Assembly: GCF_003027925.1 (NCBI RefSeq) | Contig: NZ_PYPS01000039.1 | Location: 1-64,000 of the forward strand | Origin: Micromonospora sp. RP3T | Lineage (GTDB): Bacteria > Actinomycetota > Actinomycetes > Mycobacteriales > Micromonosporaceae | DNA: 64,000 nucleotides | Direction of reading: 5' to 3' | Shown: positions 22,863 to 31,906 of the stretch, one piece after another | How the letters are laid out: the number at the start of each line of letters is the position of its first letter | Position numbering within the stretch: position 1 is the first letter of the stretch | Position numbers and translations under genes: made by a program | Notes under the pieces: generated by a model | What the model was told of the DNA's origin: nothing | The model's input: only the letters and a program-made list of their open reading frames with translations | The model's database searches: none

Positions 22863-25812
22863 GTTGCGGATCCGGGGCAAGCTCGCCCTGCTGGTGATCA
22901 TTCCGCTGCTCAGCATGGTCGGGCTGGCCGTGCCGGTGGTCGTCGACCGGGTGGCCGCCGCGGGCCGCGCCGCCGACACCGTGGAGACCGTCCGCGTCGC
23001 CAGCCGGATCGGCAGCCTGGTGCAGGACCTCCAGCAGGAACGTCTGCTCTCGATCGGGTTGCTGCTCGGCCGGGTGACCCGCACCGAGCTGATCCAGAAG
23101 TCCGCCACCGTCGACGACCGGGTCGCCGACCTGCGCGCCGAGTCGCTGCCGACGCCGGTCCACGAGTCCCTCGACGGGGTACGCCGGCTGGCCGACGTCC
23201 GGACCGCGACGCTCGCCGGCCGGGCCACGCCGGAACAGATCCTGAACACCTTCGCCCGGGTCGACGTGGCGCTGATCGAGGCGCTGCGGCTGCCGTTCCG
23301 GGTGGACACCGACACCTCGGCCGGGCGGCAGGTGCTCGCGCTGGACGCGCTGCTGCGTACCGACGAGGCGCTGAGTTCGTGCGCCACCCAGATCGTGCTG
23401 GTCCGCGCGACAGGTGAGCCGCGGGTCGCCGCCTCGTACATCGCCTGCATGGCGGCGCTCGACGTGGACAACGACCGGTTCCGCAAGCTGATCACGCCGG
23501 AGCAGTTGAAGCTGGCGCTGCTGGACGACGCGGCGGTGGCGGCCCGGACCAGCCAGACGTTCCTGCGCGACAGCATCCGCGACCCGGTCGCGGCGATCGC
23601 CCCGCTGCCGCTGGACGCGCTCTTCCCCTCGGTCCGCTCGATGATCACGCTGGGCCAGTTCGTGGAGAAGAAGGTCGTCGCGGACGTCATCGCGGAGACG
23701 CGTACCGAGGAGCGGAACGCGCTGACCACGGCCTGGCTGGTCGCCGTGGCGGCGGCTGCGATCCTGCTCCTGGTGGTGCTGCTGAGCATGACGGTGGCCC
23801 GTACGGTGTCCCGGCCGCTGAGCCGGCTCACCCGGTCCGCCGAACGCGTCGCCCGGGTCGCCGAGGCGGAGCTGACCCGGGTGGCCGACGACGAGACCGA
23901 GTCGGTGCCGCCGGTACGCCTCGACCCGGTCGACATCCGCGCCCGGGACGAGCTCGGCGACCTGGCCCGCGCGTTCGAGCGGGTGCAGCACACCGCCGCC
24001 CGGCTGGTCGAGCGGCAGGTGGCCGGCCGGCGCAACGTGGCGCAGATGTTCGGCCACGTCGGCCGGCGTACGCAGAACCTGGTCGGTCGCCAGATCGCGC
24101 TCATCGACCGGCTGGAACGGCAGGAGGTCGACCCGGGCCGGCTGGAGCACCTCTACCGGCTGGACCACATCTCCAGCCGGCTGCGCCGCAACGCCGGCAG
24201 CCTGGTGGTGCTCTCCGGGGCCACCGGTTCGGACGGTCACGTGGCCCCGGTCCCGCTGGCCGACGTGGTCCGGCTCGCGCTCGGCGAGATCGAGGACTAC
24301 ACCCGGGTCGACGTGCAGGTCCCGCCCGGCGTCTCGGCCGCGCCCGCGATCGCCGGCGATCTGGTGCTGGCGCTGGCCGAGCTGATGGAGAACGCGACCG
24401 CCTTCTCGCCGCCGCACACCCGGGTCGTGGTGGCCGGCGAGCTGACCGACTCAGGCGCCCGGCTCACCGTGGTGGACCACGGCATCGGCCTCACCGAGGA
24501 GCGGCTCGCCGAGGAGAACGCCCGGCTCACCCGCCGGGAGCGGCTCGACCTCGCGCCGACCGAGGTGCTCGGACTCTTCGTGGTGGGCCGGCTGGCCCGC
24601 CGGCACGGCTGGGCCGTACGGCTGATGGCGACCGCGGGCGGCGGGATCACCGCCGGTCTGGAGATCCCGGCCGCCTCGCTGGTGATCCGGCGGCCGGAGA
24701 CGGCCGGAACCGCCGTGGCACGGGCCGCCGCGCCGACCGTGGAACGGCCTCCGGACCCCGCGCCGGTGAGCCGCCCGGCCCGGCCGGCCGCCGGCGAGCC
24801 GGCGGGCTTCGACGCGGCGCTGCTGAGCCGCGCCACCCGCAGCATCTCCAGCGGCGACTCCTGGAACGCCTTCGGCCACCTGGGGGACGACGCCGAGGTG
24901 CCCGACGCGCCGGCCGCGACTGCAGGCGCCCCGACCGCGACCGCCCCGACGGCACCGGTCGCTCCGACGGCACCGGTCGCGCGCCGGGAGACCCCGGACC
25001 CGGCCCGGGACCGCCCGGCAGCCCTCGACGAGGCGACGGACCGGGACCGCGCGGCGAACGCCGGCCGGCCGGTCGCGACGTCGGCTGTCACCGGGCCACC
25101 GGTCGAGGACTTCCGCTTCCCCACCGGCGGTCCGCCGCCCGCCTGGCCGCCGGCCACCGCACGGTCCACCACGCGGCCCACCGGCCCGGCGACACACCCC
25201 GCCGGCACCACCCCGCCGACACCGGTCGTCGGCCCGGCACCGGCCGCTCCCCCGGCCGCCGGACCGACGACCGGCCCCACCCGCACCCCGCCGCCGCGCG
25301 GGCCACTGCCCGCCGCGCCAGGTCCGGTCGGATCGACGACCGGCCCCGCCTACACCCCGCCGCCGCGCGGGCCACTGCCCGCCGCACCGGGTCCGGTCGG
25401 CCGGCCGGCCGGACCGCCCGGAAACCGGCCGATCCGCAAACGGGTGCCCGGCGCCAACCTGCCGCCCGGCCCGATCACCGGACCGGCCGGACCGGTGATC
25501 GGGCCGCCGTTCGGTGTTCCGGACGACCCGGCCGCCGTCCGCGCCCTGGTGGAGGCGTTCCAGGACGGGGTACGCCGGGCCGAGGACGACGTCGACCCGA
25601 CCGACCCGGCACCCGCGCGGCCCCGACTCAGCCGGCGCGTCCCGGGGGCGAACCTGGCCGTCTCCGCGGTGCCGCCCGCACCCCCGGCCAGCTCCGACCC
25701 CGGCGACCCGGTCGAGGTCCGCGACCGCATCACGGAATTCGAGGCGGGCGTCGCCCGTGCTCTGCGCGAAGTCAGTACCGACCACCGCTATGAAGAGGAT
25801 CCATCACGGTGA
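22849..25812 (+). CDS. cvnA: CvnA: conservon sensor histidine-kinase-like protein
   Basis: The 987-residue protein has a first helix at 13-33, a helical nitrate/nitrite-sensor-like extracellular region, a second helix near 300-322, a HAMP linker, and a kinase-like core. The dimerisation stretch is LDHISSRLRRNAGSLVVLSG, the N box LALAELMENATAFSPP and the G1 box VVDHGIGLTEER. About 300 residues of Pro/Ala-rich, probably disordered tail follow, with repeated GPLPAAPGPVG units. In Streptomyces the Cvn proteins form a membrane complex resembling a eukaryotic GPCR-G protein system. The stop overlaps cvnB (GTGA). Confidence 0.92.
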   Translation: MLLTRLRIRGKLALLVIIPLLSMVGLAVPVVVDRVAAAGRAADTVETVRVASRIGSLVQDLQQERLLSIGLLLGRVTRTELIQKSATVDDRVADLRAESLPTPVHESLDGVRRLADVRTATLAGRATPEQILNTFARVDVALIEALRLPFRVDTDTSAGRQVLALDALLRTDEALSSCATQIVLVRATGEPRVAASYIACMAALDVDNDRFRKLITPEQLKLALLDDAAVAARTSQTFLRDSIRDPVAAIAPLPLDALFPSVRSMITLGQFVEKKVVADVIAETRTEERNALTTAWLVAVAAAAILLLVVLLSMTVARTVSRPLSRLTRSAERVARVAEAELTRVADDETESVPPVRLDPVDIRARDELGDLARAFERVQHTAARLVERQVAGRRNVAQMFGHVGRRTQNLVGRQIALIDRLERQEVDPGRLEHLYRLDHISSRLRRNAGSLVVLSGATGSDGHVAPVPLADVVRLALGEIEDYTRVDVQVPPGVSAAPAIAGDLVLALAELMENATAFSPPHTRVVVAGELTDSGARLTVVDHGIGLTEERLAEENARLTRRERLDLAPTEVLGLFVVGRLARRHGWAVRLMATAGGGITAGLEIPAASLVIRRPETAGTAVARAAAPTVERPPDPAPVSRPARPAAGEPAGFDAALLSRATRSISSGDSWNAFGHLGDDAEVPDAPAATAGAPTATAPTAPVAPTAPVARRETPDPARDRPAALDEATDRDRAANAGRPVATSAVTGPPVEDFRFPTGGPPPAWPPATARSTTRPTGPATHPAGTTPPTPVVGPAPAAPPAAGPTTGPTRTPPPRGPLPAAPGPVGSTTGPAYTPPPRGPLPAAPGPVGRPAGPPGNRPIRKRVPGANLPPGPITGPAGPVIGPPFGVPDDPAAVRALVEAFQDGVRRAEDDVDPTDPAPARPRLSRRVPGANLAVSAVPPAPPASSDPGDPVEVRDRITEFEAGVARALREVSTDHRYEEDPSR

Positions 25813-26273
25813 CCAGCCCGTACCTGCACGACAACGTCGAACAGAGCGCGACCGGCGACCTCAGCCCCGAGGCGCGCACCTTCAACTGGCTGCTCGACTC
25901 GTTCACCTCCAGCACGGCCGGGGTGATGGAGGCGATCGCGGTCTCCTCGGACGGGCTGCTGATGGCCATGTCCGCGATCAAGGACCGGTCCAACGCGGAA
26001 CGGCTCGCCGCCGTGGTCTCCGGCATGACCAGCCTGGCCGGCGGCGCCGCGAGCTGGTACGCGCTGGGCGGGCTCAACCGGGTCATCGTCGACATGGCCG
26101 AGGGCTACCTGCTGATCAGCGCGATCAGCAGCGGCTCGGTCCTCGGCGTGGTCGCCGACCGCTCGGCCAACCTGGGCACCGTGGCGTACGAGATGACGCT
26201 CTTCGCCGGCCGCGCCGGCGGCGCCCTGAGCCCCCGCCTGATCGCCGAGCTGAAGAACGCCGTCCAGCAATGA
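25809..26273 (+). CDS. cvnB: CvnB: roadblock/LC7 domain protein
   Basis: The 154-residue product is a roadblock/LC7 domain, with EARTFNWLLDSFTSSTAGVM, the strand AIAVSSDGLLMAMS and IVDMAEGYLLISAISSG. These domains regulate small GTPases, here CvnD. Start GTG 25809 and stop TGA 26273 both overlap their neighbours by 4 nt, tying it into the operon. Confidence 0.93.
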   Translation: MTSPYLHDNVEQSATGDLSPEARTFNWLLDSFTSSTAGVMEAIAVSSDGLLMAMSAIKDRSNAERLAAVVSGMTSLAGGAASWYALGGLNRVIVDMAEGYLLISAISSGSVLGVVADRSANLGTVAYEMTLFAGRAGGALSPRLIAELKNAVQQ

Positions 26274-26722
26274 TCCCGGGGGTCGCCGGCGAGGACCCGG
26301 AGCCGGAACCCGGCGTCCGGATCCGCCCCTTCCTGCGCGCGTCCGCCCCGGGTCCGGGACCGGACGCGGGCGACGGGGAGCAGCCGACCGGCCCGCGTCC
26401 GTTCGTGCTCACCTCGGGACGGGTGGACGGTGACCCGGCGATCAGCCTGGAGACCCAGGTGACCGCGCGGCCGGGCAGCGGCTCATGGGCGGTGACCGCC
26501 CGGCTGGCCCCGGAACTCGCGGCGATCGTCGCGATCTGCGTCGAGCCGGTGTCGGTCGCCGAGATCTCCGCCCGGACCCGGATGCAGTTCGGCGTGACCC
26601 GGGTGCTGGTCGGCGACCTGCGCGCCGCCGGTCACCTCGACGTGCACGTCGCGGACGTCGACGACGCCCTCGATCCCGATCTCATCCTGCGAGTGATTGA
26701 TGGACTTCGTGCGATCTCCTGA
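26270..26722 (+). CDS. cvnC: CvnC: DUF742 protein
   Basis: The 150-residue DUF742 protein has a Pro-rich start, then PRPFVLTSGRV and a C-terminal winged-helix-like region (VSVAEISARTRMQFGVTRVL). DUF742 proteins are the third component of conservons and may aid complex assembly. ATG 26270 overlaps the cvnB stop (ATGA). Confidence 0.92.
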   Translation: MIPGVAGEDPEPEPGVRIRPFLRASAPGPGPDAGDGEQPTGPRPFVLTSGRVDGDPAISLETQVTARPGSGSWAVTARLAPELAAIVAICVEPVSVAEISARTRMQFGVTRVLVGDLRAAGHLDVHVADVDDALDPDLILRVIDGLRAIS

Positions 26723-27461
26723 ATGGCGGGCGTCCGCCCCGGGCGGGCCGGCCGCGAACAGCGTCCCCACCCGCTACGGCAACCCGGCCCCGCTGATCGG
26801 CCGCGCCACCCCACCGCCGCCGACCGGGCCGCCGCTGCCGTACCGGCCGCCCGGCGCACCCGGCGAGCCGGCCCCGATCGTCGGCCGGGTGCCCGCGCCA
26901 CGTCCGCCGATCCCGGTGAAGATCCTGATCGCCGGCGGTTTCGGCGTCGGCAAGACCACCACGGTGGGCGCGATCTCCGAGATCGCGCCGCTGACCACCG
27001 AGGCGGAGATGACCACCGCCGGGATCGGCGTCGACGACCCCGACGGGGTGCCCGGGAAGACCACCACCACGGTGGCGATGGACTTCGGCTGCGTGACCAT
27101 CGACCGCAGCCTGAAGCTCTACCTCTTCGGTACGCCCGGCCAGGCCCGGTTCGGCTTCATGTGGGACGACCTGGCCCGGGGCGCGCTCGGCGCGCTGGTG
27201 GTGGTGGACAGCGCCCGGCTCGACGACTGCTATCCGGCGATCGACTTCTTCGAACGGGCCGGACTGCCGTTCGCCGTGGGCGTCAACGCCTTCGACGGGC
27301 GGCTGGCGCTGGACCTGCCGTCGATCCGCTGGGCGCTGGCGATCGCCGAGCACGTGCCGCTGGTGCAGTTCGACGCCCGGGACCGGCTCTCCGTACGGGA
27401 CGCCCTGCTCGTCGTCCTGGACCGGGCGCTGGACCGGGCGACCCGGTCCCGGGAACGCTGA
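26700..27461 (+). CDS. cvnD: CvnD: small GTP-binding protein of the conservon
   Basis: The 253-residue protein has a Pro-rich N-terminal extension of about 75 residues, then a Ras-like G domain: Walker A GGFGVGKTTTVGAISE, switch region TTTTVAMDFG and the G3-like LFGTPGQARF. The nucleotide-specificity site is VGVNAFDG rather than NKxD, as in other CvnD proteins. It starts at ATG 26700, overlapping cvnC by 23 nt. Confidence 0.92.
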   Translation: MDFVRSPEWRASAPGGPAANSVPTRYGNPAPLIGRATPPPPTGPPLPYRPPGAPGEPAPIVGRVPAPRPPIPVKILIAGGFGVGKTTTVGAISEIAPLTTEAEMTTAGIGVDDPDGVPGKTTTTVAMDFGCVTIDRSLKLYLFGTPGQARFGFMWDDLARGALGALVVVDSARLDDCYPAIDFFERAGLPFAVGVNAFDGRLALDLPSIRWALAIAEHVPLVQFDARDRLSVRDALLVVLDRALDRATRSRER

Positions 27462-27505
27462 ACCGCCAGCCGGTTCGGCCCGTGCTCTGCGAAAGGGTGG
27501 ACGCG

Positions 27506-28015
27506 ATGAGGGGTGATCTGGACGAGACACTGGCCCGGCTGGCGCGACGCGAGGAGGCGCAGCGCCGACGCGTGCCCGGCGAGCCGGTCGAGCACGCCGA
27601 CGCGGGCAGGCCCGCCGAGCACGCCGAGCCGGGCACGCCCGGCGGGGTCGAGCCGGTGGAGGACCGGGCGGGGCACGGCGCGTACCGGCTGCGGGGCGGC
27701 CACGCGTCACCGCGGCGGGACCCGGTGGAGGAGGTGGCCGAGGCGGTCCGGCGGGTGGTCGCCGCGCATCGCGGGCTCGCCGTGACGCTGCGGGTGGAGC
27801 TGGGCGATCAGGCGTACCCGATGCGGGTCTCCTGGGCCGGGCCGGAGGTGACGGTGGGCCCGGCGTCCGCACCGGCGCCACCGCCGACCTGGCCCATGTC
27901 GGTGAAGACGGTGGCCGCCCCGGGCCACGACCCGCGCGCGACCGATCCGGCGGCCCGGCTCGCCGAGCTGATCCGCCGCGACCCCTCGCTCCTGGACGGC
28001 CCGGACCCGCGCTGA
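27506..28015 (+). CDS. Hypothetical protein downstream of the conservon
   Basis: The 169-residue protein has an N-terminal coiled coil (LARLARREEAQRRRV), an acidic low-complexity middle and a C-terminal region VTLRVELGDQAYPMRVSWAG. There is no signal peptide. It lies 44 bp after cvnD, in the same direction, and 38 bp before the AAA+ ATPase, so it may be part of the operon. No family recognised. Confidence 0.6.
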   Translation: MRGDLDETLARLARREEAQRRRVPGEPVEHADAGRPAEHAEPGTPGGVEPVEDRAGHGAYRLRGGHASPRRDPVEEVAEAVRRVVAAHRGLAVTLRVELGDQAYPMRVSWAGPEVTVGPASAPAPPPTWPMSVKTVAAPGHDPRATDPAARLAELIRRDPSLLDGPDPR

Positions 28016-28053
28016 CCCCGGCGGGCCGTGGTGCCGGCGGCTACTGTCGGCGG

Positions 28054-30417
28054 GTGGCGGAACCCGACCTGACCCTGACCGCGAGCCTGCGGCCGGCCGC
28101 GCTGGACGCCCGCCGTGGCGTCGTACGCCTCCACCCCGAGGTGCTGACCGCGTTGGCGCTGCGGCCCGGCGACCCGGTGCGGCTGACCGGCCGCCGGGTG
28201 ACCGCCGGCATCGCCGCCGCCGCCGACCCGGGCACCAGCAGCGCCCTGCTGTACGCCGACGACCTGCTGCTCGGCAACCTCGGCCTGCGGGCCGGCGGCC
28301 AGGTCGCGGTGAGCCCGCTGCCCTGCGCCCGGGCGGGCCGGGTCACGCTGGCCGGCCCGGTCGCGGTGACGGCCGCGGTCCCGCCGGAGATGCTGCGGCT
28401 CGCGTTGCTGGGCAAGATGGTCACCGCCGGCGACGACGTCTCGCTGCTGCCCCAGGACGTGCTCCCGGACGCCGCCGTGCGCGGCCTGGTCGAGGCGGCA
28501 CGGCACAGCCTCGCCAGCTCCGTCGGGTACGCCTGGACGAGCACGCTGCTCAGCGTGGTGGCGGCCGAGCCGGCCACCGGCGCGCTGGTCACCATGGACA
28601 CGGTGGTGGCCTGGGAACACGGCCCGGCCACCCACGGCCCCGCCGCGTCCGGTTTCACCGGCCCGACCGGCTCCACCGTTCCGGCCGGCCCGGCGGTCTC
28701 CGGTGACGCGGTCGGTCCGCGCGGCCGGTCCGGCTCCGGCGACTCGACCGGTTCGGCCGGCTTCACCGGCTCGACGGGCTCGGCCGACTCGGGTGGCTTC
28801 ACCGGCTCGGCCGACTCGACGGCTCCGGGAGCCGACGGCCTGCTCGGGCCCGAGGACGCGCCCGACGTGGACGAGCTGCCCGGCCTGCGCGCCCAGGCCG
28901 AGGAGCTGACCGAGCTGCTGGACCTGGGTTTCCACCACCGCGAGGTGCTGGGCCGGCTGGGCACCACGGTCGCGCTCGGCGTGCTCGTCGAAGGCCCGGC
29001 CGGCTCGGGCAAGTCGTCGCTGGTCCGCGCCGTCGCCGCCCGGGTCGGCGCGCGGGTCCGCCCGATCTGGGCCCCGGAGCTGGCCGCGCTGTCGAACGAC
29101 GCGGCGGCCCGCCGGCTGCGGGAGGCCGCCGTGACGGTACGCGCGGGCGGGCCGGCCGTGCTGCTGGTCACCGACGTGGAGGCGCTCGCCCCGGCTGACG
29201 ACCCCGGCCCGCTGGCCACCGTGTTCCGCCAGGTGGTCGCCGAGACGGTACGCGCCGGGGCGGCGGTGGTCTGCACCACCGGGCGCCCCGAGGCGGTGGA
29301 CCCGGCGTTGCGCGGGCCGGACCTGCTGGCGCTGCGGATCAGTGTGCCGCTGCCCGATCCGGCGCTGCGCCGGGAGCAGTTGACGGTGCTCACCCGGCAG
29401 GTGCCGCTGGCCGGTGACGTCCGGCTGGACGAGGTGGCGGCGCGTACCCCCGGTTTCGTCGCCGCGGACCTGGCCGCGCTGGTGCGGGAGGCCGGGGTGC
29501 GGGCGGCGCTGCGGCAGAAGACGGCGGAGACGCCGACCGTGGCGATGGCCGACTTCCTCGCCGCGCGGGAGGTGGTCCGGGCGACCACGATGGCCGCGTC
29601 CACGCTGGAGCTGGCCTCGGTGACGCTCGACGACGTCGGCGGCCTGCACGAGGTCAAGCAGACGTTGACCGAGTCGGTGCTCTGGCCGCTCACCTATCCG
29701 GACACGTTCGCCCGACTGGGCGTGACACCGCCGCGCGGGGTGCTGCTCTACGGCCCGCCCGGCTGCGGCAAGACCTACCTGGTCACCGCGCTGGCCGGCT
29801 CCGGGCGGGCGAACGTGCTGTCGGTGAAGGGCGCGGAGCTGCTCTCCAAGTGGGTCGGTGAGAGCGAACGCGCGGTCCGTGAGCTGTTCCGCCGGGCCCG
29901 CGAGGCGGCGCCCACGCTGGTCTTCCTGGACGAGGTGGACGCGCTGGCGCCGGTCCGCGGCCAGGCCACCGACGGCGGTACGACCGATCGGGTGGTGGCC
30001 GCGTTGCTCACCGAACTGGACGGGGTGGAGGCGCTGCGCAACGTGGTGGTGGTCGGCGCGACGAACCGGCCGGAGCTGGTCGACCCGGCGCTGCTGCGTC
30101 CGGGCCGGCTGGAGCGCCTGGTCTACGTGCCGCCGCCGGACGGGTCGGCCCGCGCGGAGATCCTCCGGGCCACGGCCCGGGACGTCCCGCTCGCGCCGGA
30201 CGTGGACCTCGACGCGCTCGGCGCGGAGCTGGCCGGCTTCTCCGCCGCCGACTGCGCCGCGCTGGTCCGGGAGGCGGCCCTGGCCGCGATGCGCGAGTCC
30301 CTGACCGCCAGCACCGTGACGGCGTCACACGTGGAGTCGGCCCGCGCCCGCGTCCGCCCCTCTCTGGACCCCGTCCAACTGGCCCACCTGGAGTCCTACG
30401 CCCAGACCCGCCCCTGA
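28054..30417 (+). CDS. CDC48/VCP-like AAA+ ATPase with two ATPase domains
   Basis: The 787-residue protein has a CDC48-type N domain (residues 1-175), a Gly/Ser/Thr-rich low-complexity insert (about 190-265), and two AAA+ domains. D1 has Walker A Lys320 in GPAGSGKSS, but its Walker B reads LLVTDVEAL (Asp374, Val375, Glu376) instead of DE. D2 is complete: Lys573 in GPPGCGKTY, Asp626-Glu627 in FLDEVDAL and sensor ATNRPE. It probably unfolds or remodels proteins; D2 does most hydrolysis. GTG 28054 begins the N domain. Confidence 0.9.
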   Translation: MAEPDLTLTASLRPAALDARRGVVRLHPEVLTALALRPGDPVRLTGRRVTAGIAAAADPGTSSALLYADDLLLGNLGLRAGGQVAVSPLPCARAGRVTLAGPVAVTAAVPPEMLRLALLGKMVTAGDDVSLLPQDVLPDAAVRGLVEAARHSLASSVGYAWTSTLLSVVAAEPATGALVTMDTVVAWEHGPATHGPAASGFTGPTGSTVPAGPAVSGDAVGPRGRSGSGDSTGSAGFTGSTGSADSGGFTGSADSTAPGADGLLGPEDAPDVDELPGLRAQAEELTELLDLGFHHREVLGRLGTTVALGVLVEGPAGSGKSSLVRAVAARVGARVRPIWAPELAALSNDAAARRLREAAVTVRAGGPAVLLVTDVEALAPADDPGPLATVFRQVVAETVRAGAAVVCTTGRPEAVDPALRGPDLLALRISVPLPDPALRREQLTVLTRQVPLAGDVRLDEVAARTPGFVAADLAALVREAGVRAALRQKTAETPTVAMADFLAAREVVRATTMAASTLELASVTLDDVGGLHEVKQTLTESVLWPLTYPDTFARLGVTPPRGVLLYGPPGCGKTYLVTALAGSGRANVLSVKGAELLSKWVGESERAVRELFRRAREAAPTLVFLDEVDALAPVRGQATDGGTTDRVVAALLTELDGVEALRNVVVVGATNRPELVDPALLRPGRLERLVYVPPPDGSARAEILRATARDVPLAPDVDLDALGAELAGFSAADCAALVREAALAAMRESLTASTVTASHVESARARVRPSLDPVQLAHLESYAQTRP

Positions 30418-30468
30418 CCTCACCGCCCACGACCCATCCACCCGTGTCGTCCGACTAACCGCGGTCCG

Positions 30469-30518
30469 AGATCTTGGTAGAAATCGGCCCTCATGGGGGC
30501 CCTTTCGTACCAAGATCT
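30469..30518. repeat. 50-bp palindrome, AGATCTTGG family, copy 2
   Basis: AGATCTTGGTA and TACCAAGATCT close a 50-bp imperfect hairpin whose centre is CGGCCCTCATGGGGGCCC. It lies between the ATPase stop and the gvpJ remnant, inside the frame that runs on from the remnant. Confidence 0.9.
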
Positions 30519-30600
30519 CTCCTGCTCCCATCAGGCAAGACGGCTCGCCCACCTGGCAGAGGCAGCCGCACCGCGCACCAGCCAGGCGGCACGCGCACGT

Positions 30601-30758
30601 GGAACACCACTCGATCAGCTCGATGTCGAGCAGGCTGATCCGGATGTCACCGGCGATGACGATGCCCCGGTCGAGGACACGTTCCAGGATGTCGCCGAGC
30701 CACCGCAGGCGGTGCGTTCCAGCGCGCTGCCCGGCTGGTCAACCGTCGCCACGCTCAT
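30601..30758 (-). pseudogene. gvpJ: gvpJ-type gas vesicle protein remnant (frameshifted and truncated)
   Basis: ATG 30758 overlaps the gvpZ stop (ATGA), as expected for an operon gene. That frame is lost after about 17 codons, but a +1 frame then reads LGDILERVLDRGIVIAGDIR followed by ISLLDIELI, clearly the core of the GvpA/GvpJ family of gas vesicle shell proteins. After that the sequence no longer fits the family, so the C-terminal half is missing. One base lost near 30705 would explain the shift. Confidence 0.8.
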
Positions 30759-31906
30759 TCGCCACGCTCCTCACGGCGACGCCGGACAACCGGCCGGCGG
30801 GGTGCCTCGGGAGCACGCCGGGCCCGTTCCTCGCGCGGTTCCCGCTCCTCGCGCTGCGGGCGACGGGCCCGCTCCGGCTGCCGGCGGCGCGGCGGCGGCT
30901 GCTCCTCCACCGGCTCCTCGTCGTACTCCTCGTCGTCGAAGTCGTCGCCGGCGTCGTAGTCGTCGTACTCCTGTTCCTCCTCCTCGACCGGGCGGCGCCG
31001 CTGCGCCGGACGGCGGCGACCACGCTCGGCGGGCTCCTCGTCACGGCCCGGTTCCGCCTGCGCGCCGCCCTCCTGCTCCTCCCGGAGCGCGGTCTCGTGG
31101 TCCCTGACCACCTGGGAGTCCTGGATCTCGCCGCGCCAGCCCTCGACGGAGTCCGGGTCGAGCACGGTCTCGGTCATCACGTGCCGGACGAAGTGCTTCA
31201 GCTCCAGCCGGACCCGGCGGCCCTGCGCGCGCCACAGGTTGCCGGTGTGCTCGAAGAGGCCCTGCGGGTGGTACTCCAGCACGACCAGGATGCGGGTGAG
31301 TTCCGGGGCGACCTCGTGGAAGCTGACCGTGCCGTCGACCGAGCCCTTCTCGCCCTTGGACCGCCAGTGGATGAGCCGGTCCGGGATCTGCCGGACGATC
31401 GTCGACTCCCAGGTGCGGTGCGACCAGAGGACCTGCGCCTTCCAGGTCATCTGGTCGTCCTCGTCGTTGTCGGCCTGCTCGACCTTCTTCATGAAGCTCG
31501 GGAAGTCGCCGAAGGTGGTCCACTGGTTGTACGCGACCCGGACCGGCACGCCGACCTCGATGGTCTCCACGATGTTGGTGACCTTGAGCTTCTTGCCGCC
31601 GCCCTTGCCACCCTTGCCGCCACCGAACGCCGACATCAGCTTCTCCTTACCGCCGGCCAGGCCGGCATGGAACATGGCCTTCAGCGGGGAGTGGCCGTCG
31701 GCGAGCTTCTGCGCGCCGGTGGCCGCGGCGACCAGGCCGGGGCCGCCGCCCTGCTTCGCGTACTCGCTGAGTCGCCCGGTGGCACCGGTGACCCGCTCGG
31801 TCACCACCTGCACGGCGCGTTCGCCGATCGCGGCGGCGAGGTTGCGCAGCTCGCCGCCGATCTGGTCGCGGGCCCGGTCGGTGAGTCCGGTGGGGGGCAT
31901 GGTCAC
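30755..31906 (-). CDS. gvpZ: GvpZ-like SRPBCC protein of a gas-vesicle cluster
   Basis: The 383-residue protein has a helical N-terminal part, a Gly/Lys-rich linker, then an SRPBCC (START-like) domain with VPVRVAYNQWTTFGDFPSFM, RILVVLEYHPQGLFEHTGNL and LELKHFVRHVM. This matches the GvpZ-type protein between gvpY and gvpJ in Streptomyces gvp clusters. The last 120 residues are highly charged and disordered. GTG 31906 overlaps the gvpY stop (GTGA). With gvpJ broken and no gvpA, F, L or K nearby, it may no longer serve vesicles. Confidence 0.75.
   Translation of the reverse strand: MTMPPTGLTDRARDQIGGELRNLAAAIGERAVQVVTERVTGATGRLSEYAKQGGGPGLVAAATGAQKLADGHSPLKAMFHAGLAGGKEKLMSAFGGGKGGKGGGKKLKVTNIVETIEVGVPVRVAYNQWTTFGDFPSFMKKVEQADNDEDDQMTWKAQVLWSHRTWESTIVRQIPDRLIHWRSKGEKGSVDGTVSFHEVAPELTRILVVLEYHPQGLFEHTGNLWRAQGRRVRLELKHFVRHVMTETVLDPDSVEGWRGEIQDSQVVRDHETALREEQEGGAQAEPGRDEEPAERGRRRPAQRRRPVEEEEQEYDDYDAGDDFDDEEYDEEPVEEQPPPRRRQPERARRPQREEREPREERARRAPEAPRRPVVRRRREERGE

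Noticed and set aside
30325..30552. A small minus-strand gene across the AGATCTTGG palindrome
   Set aside because: The frame is the run-on of the gvpJ remnant through the repeat; it has no ribosome-binding site and no natural composition.
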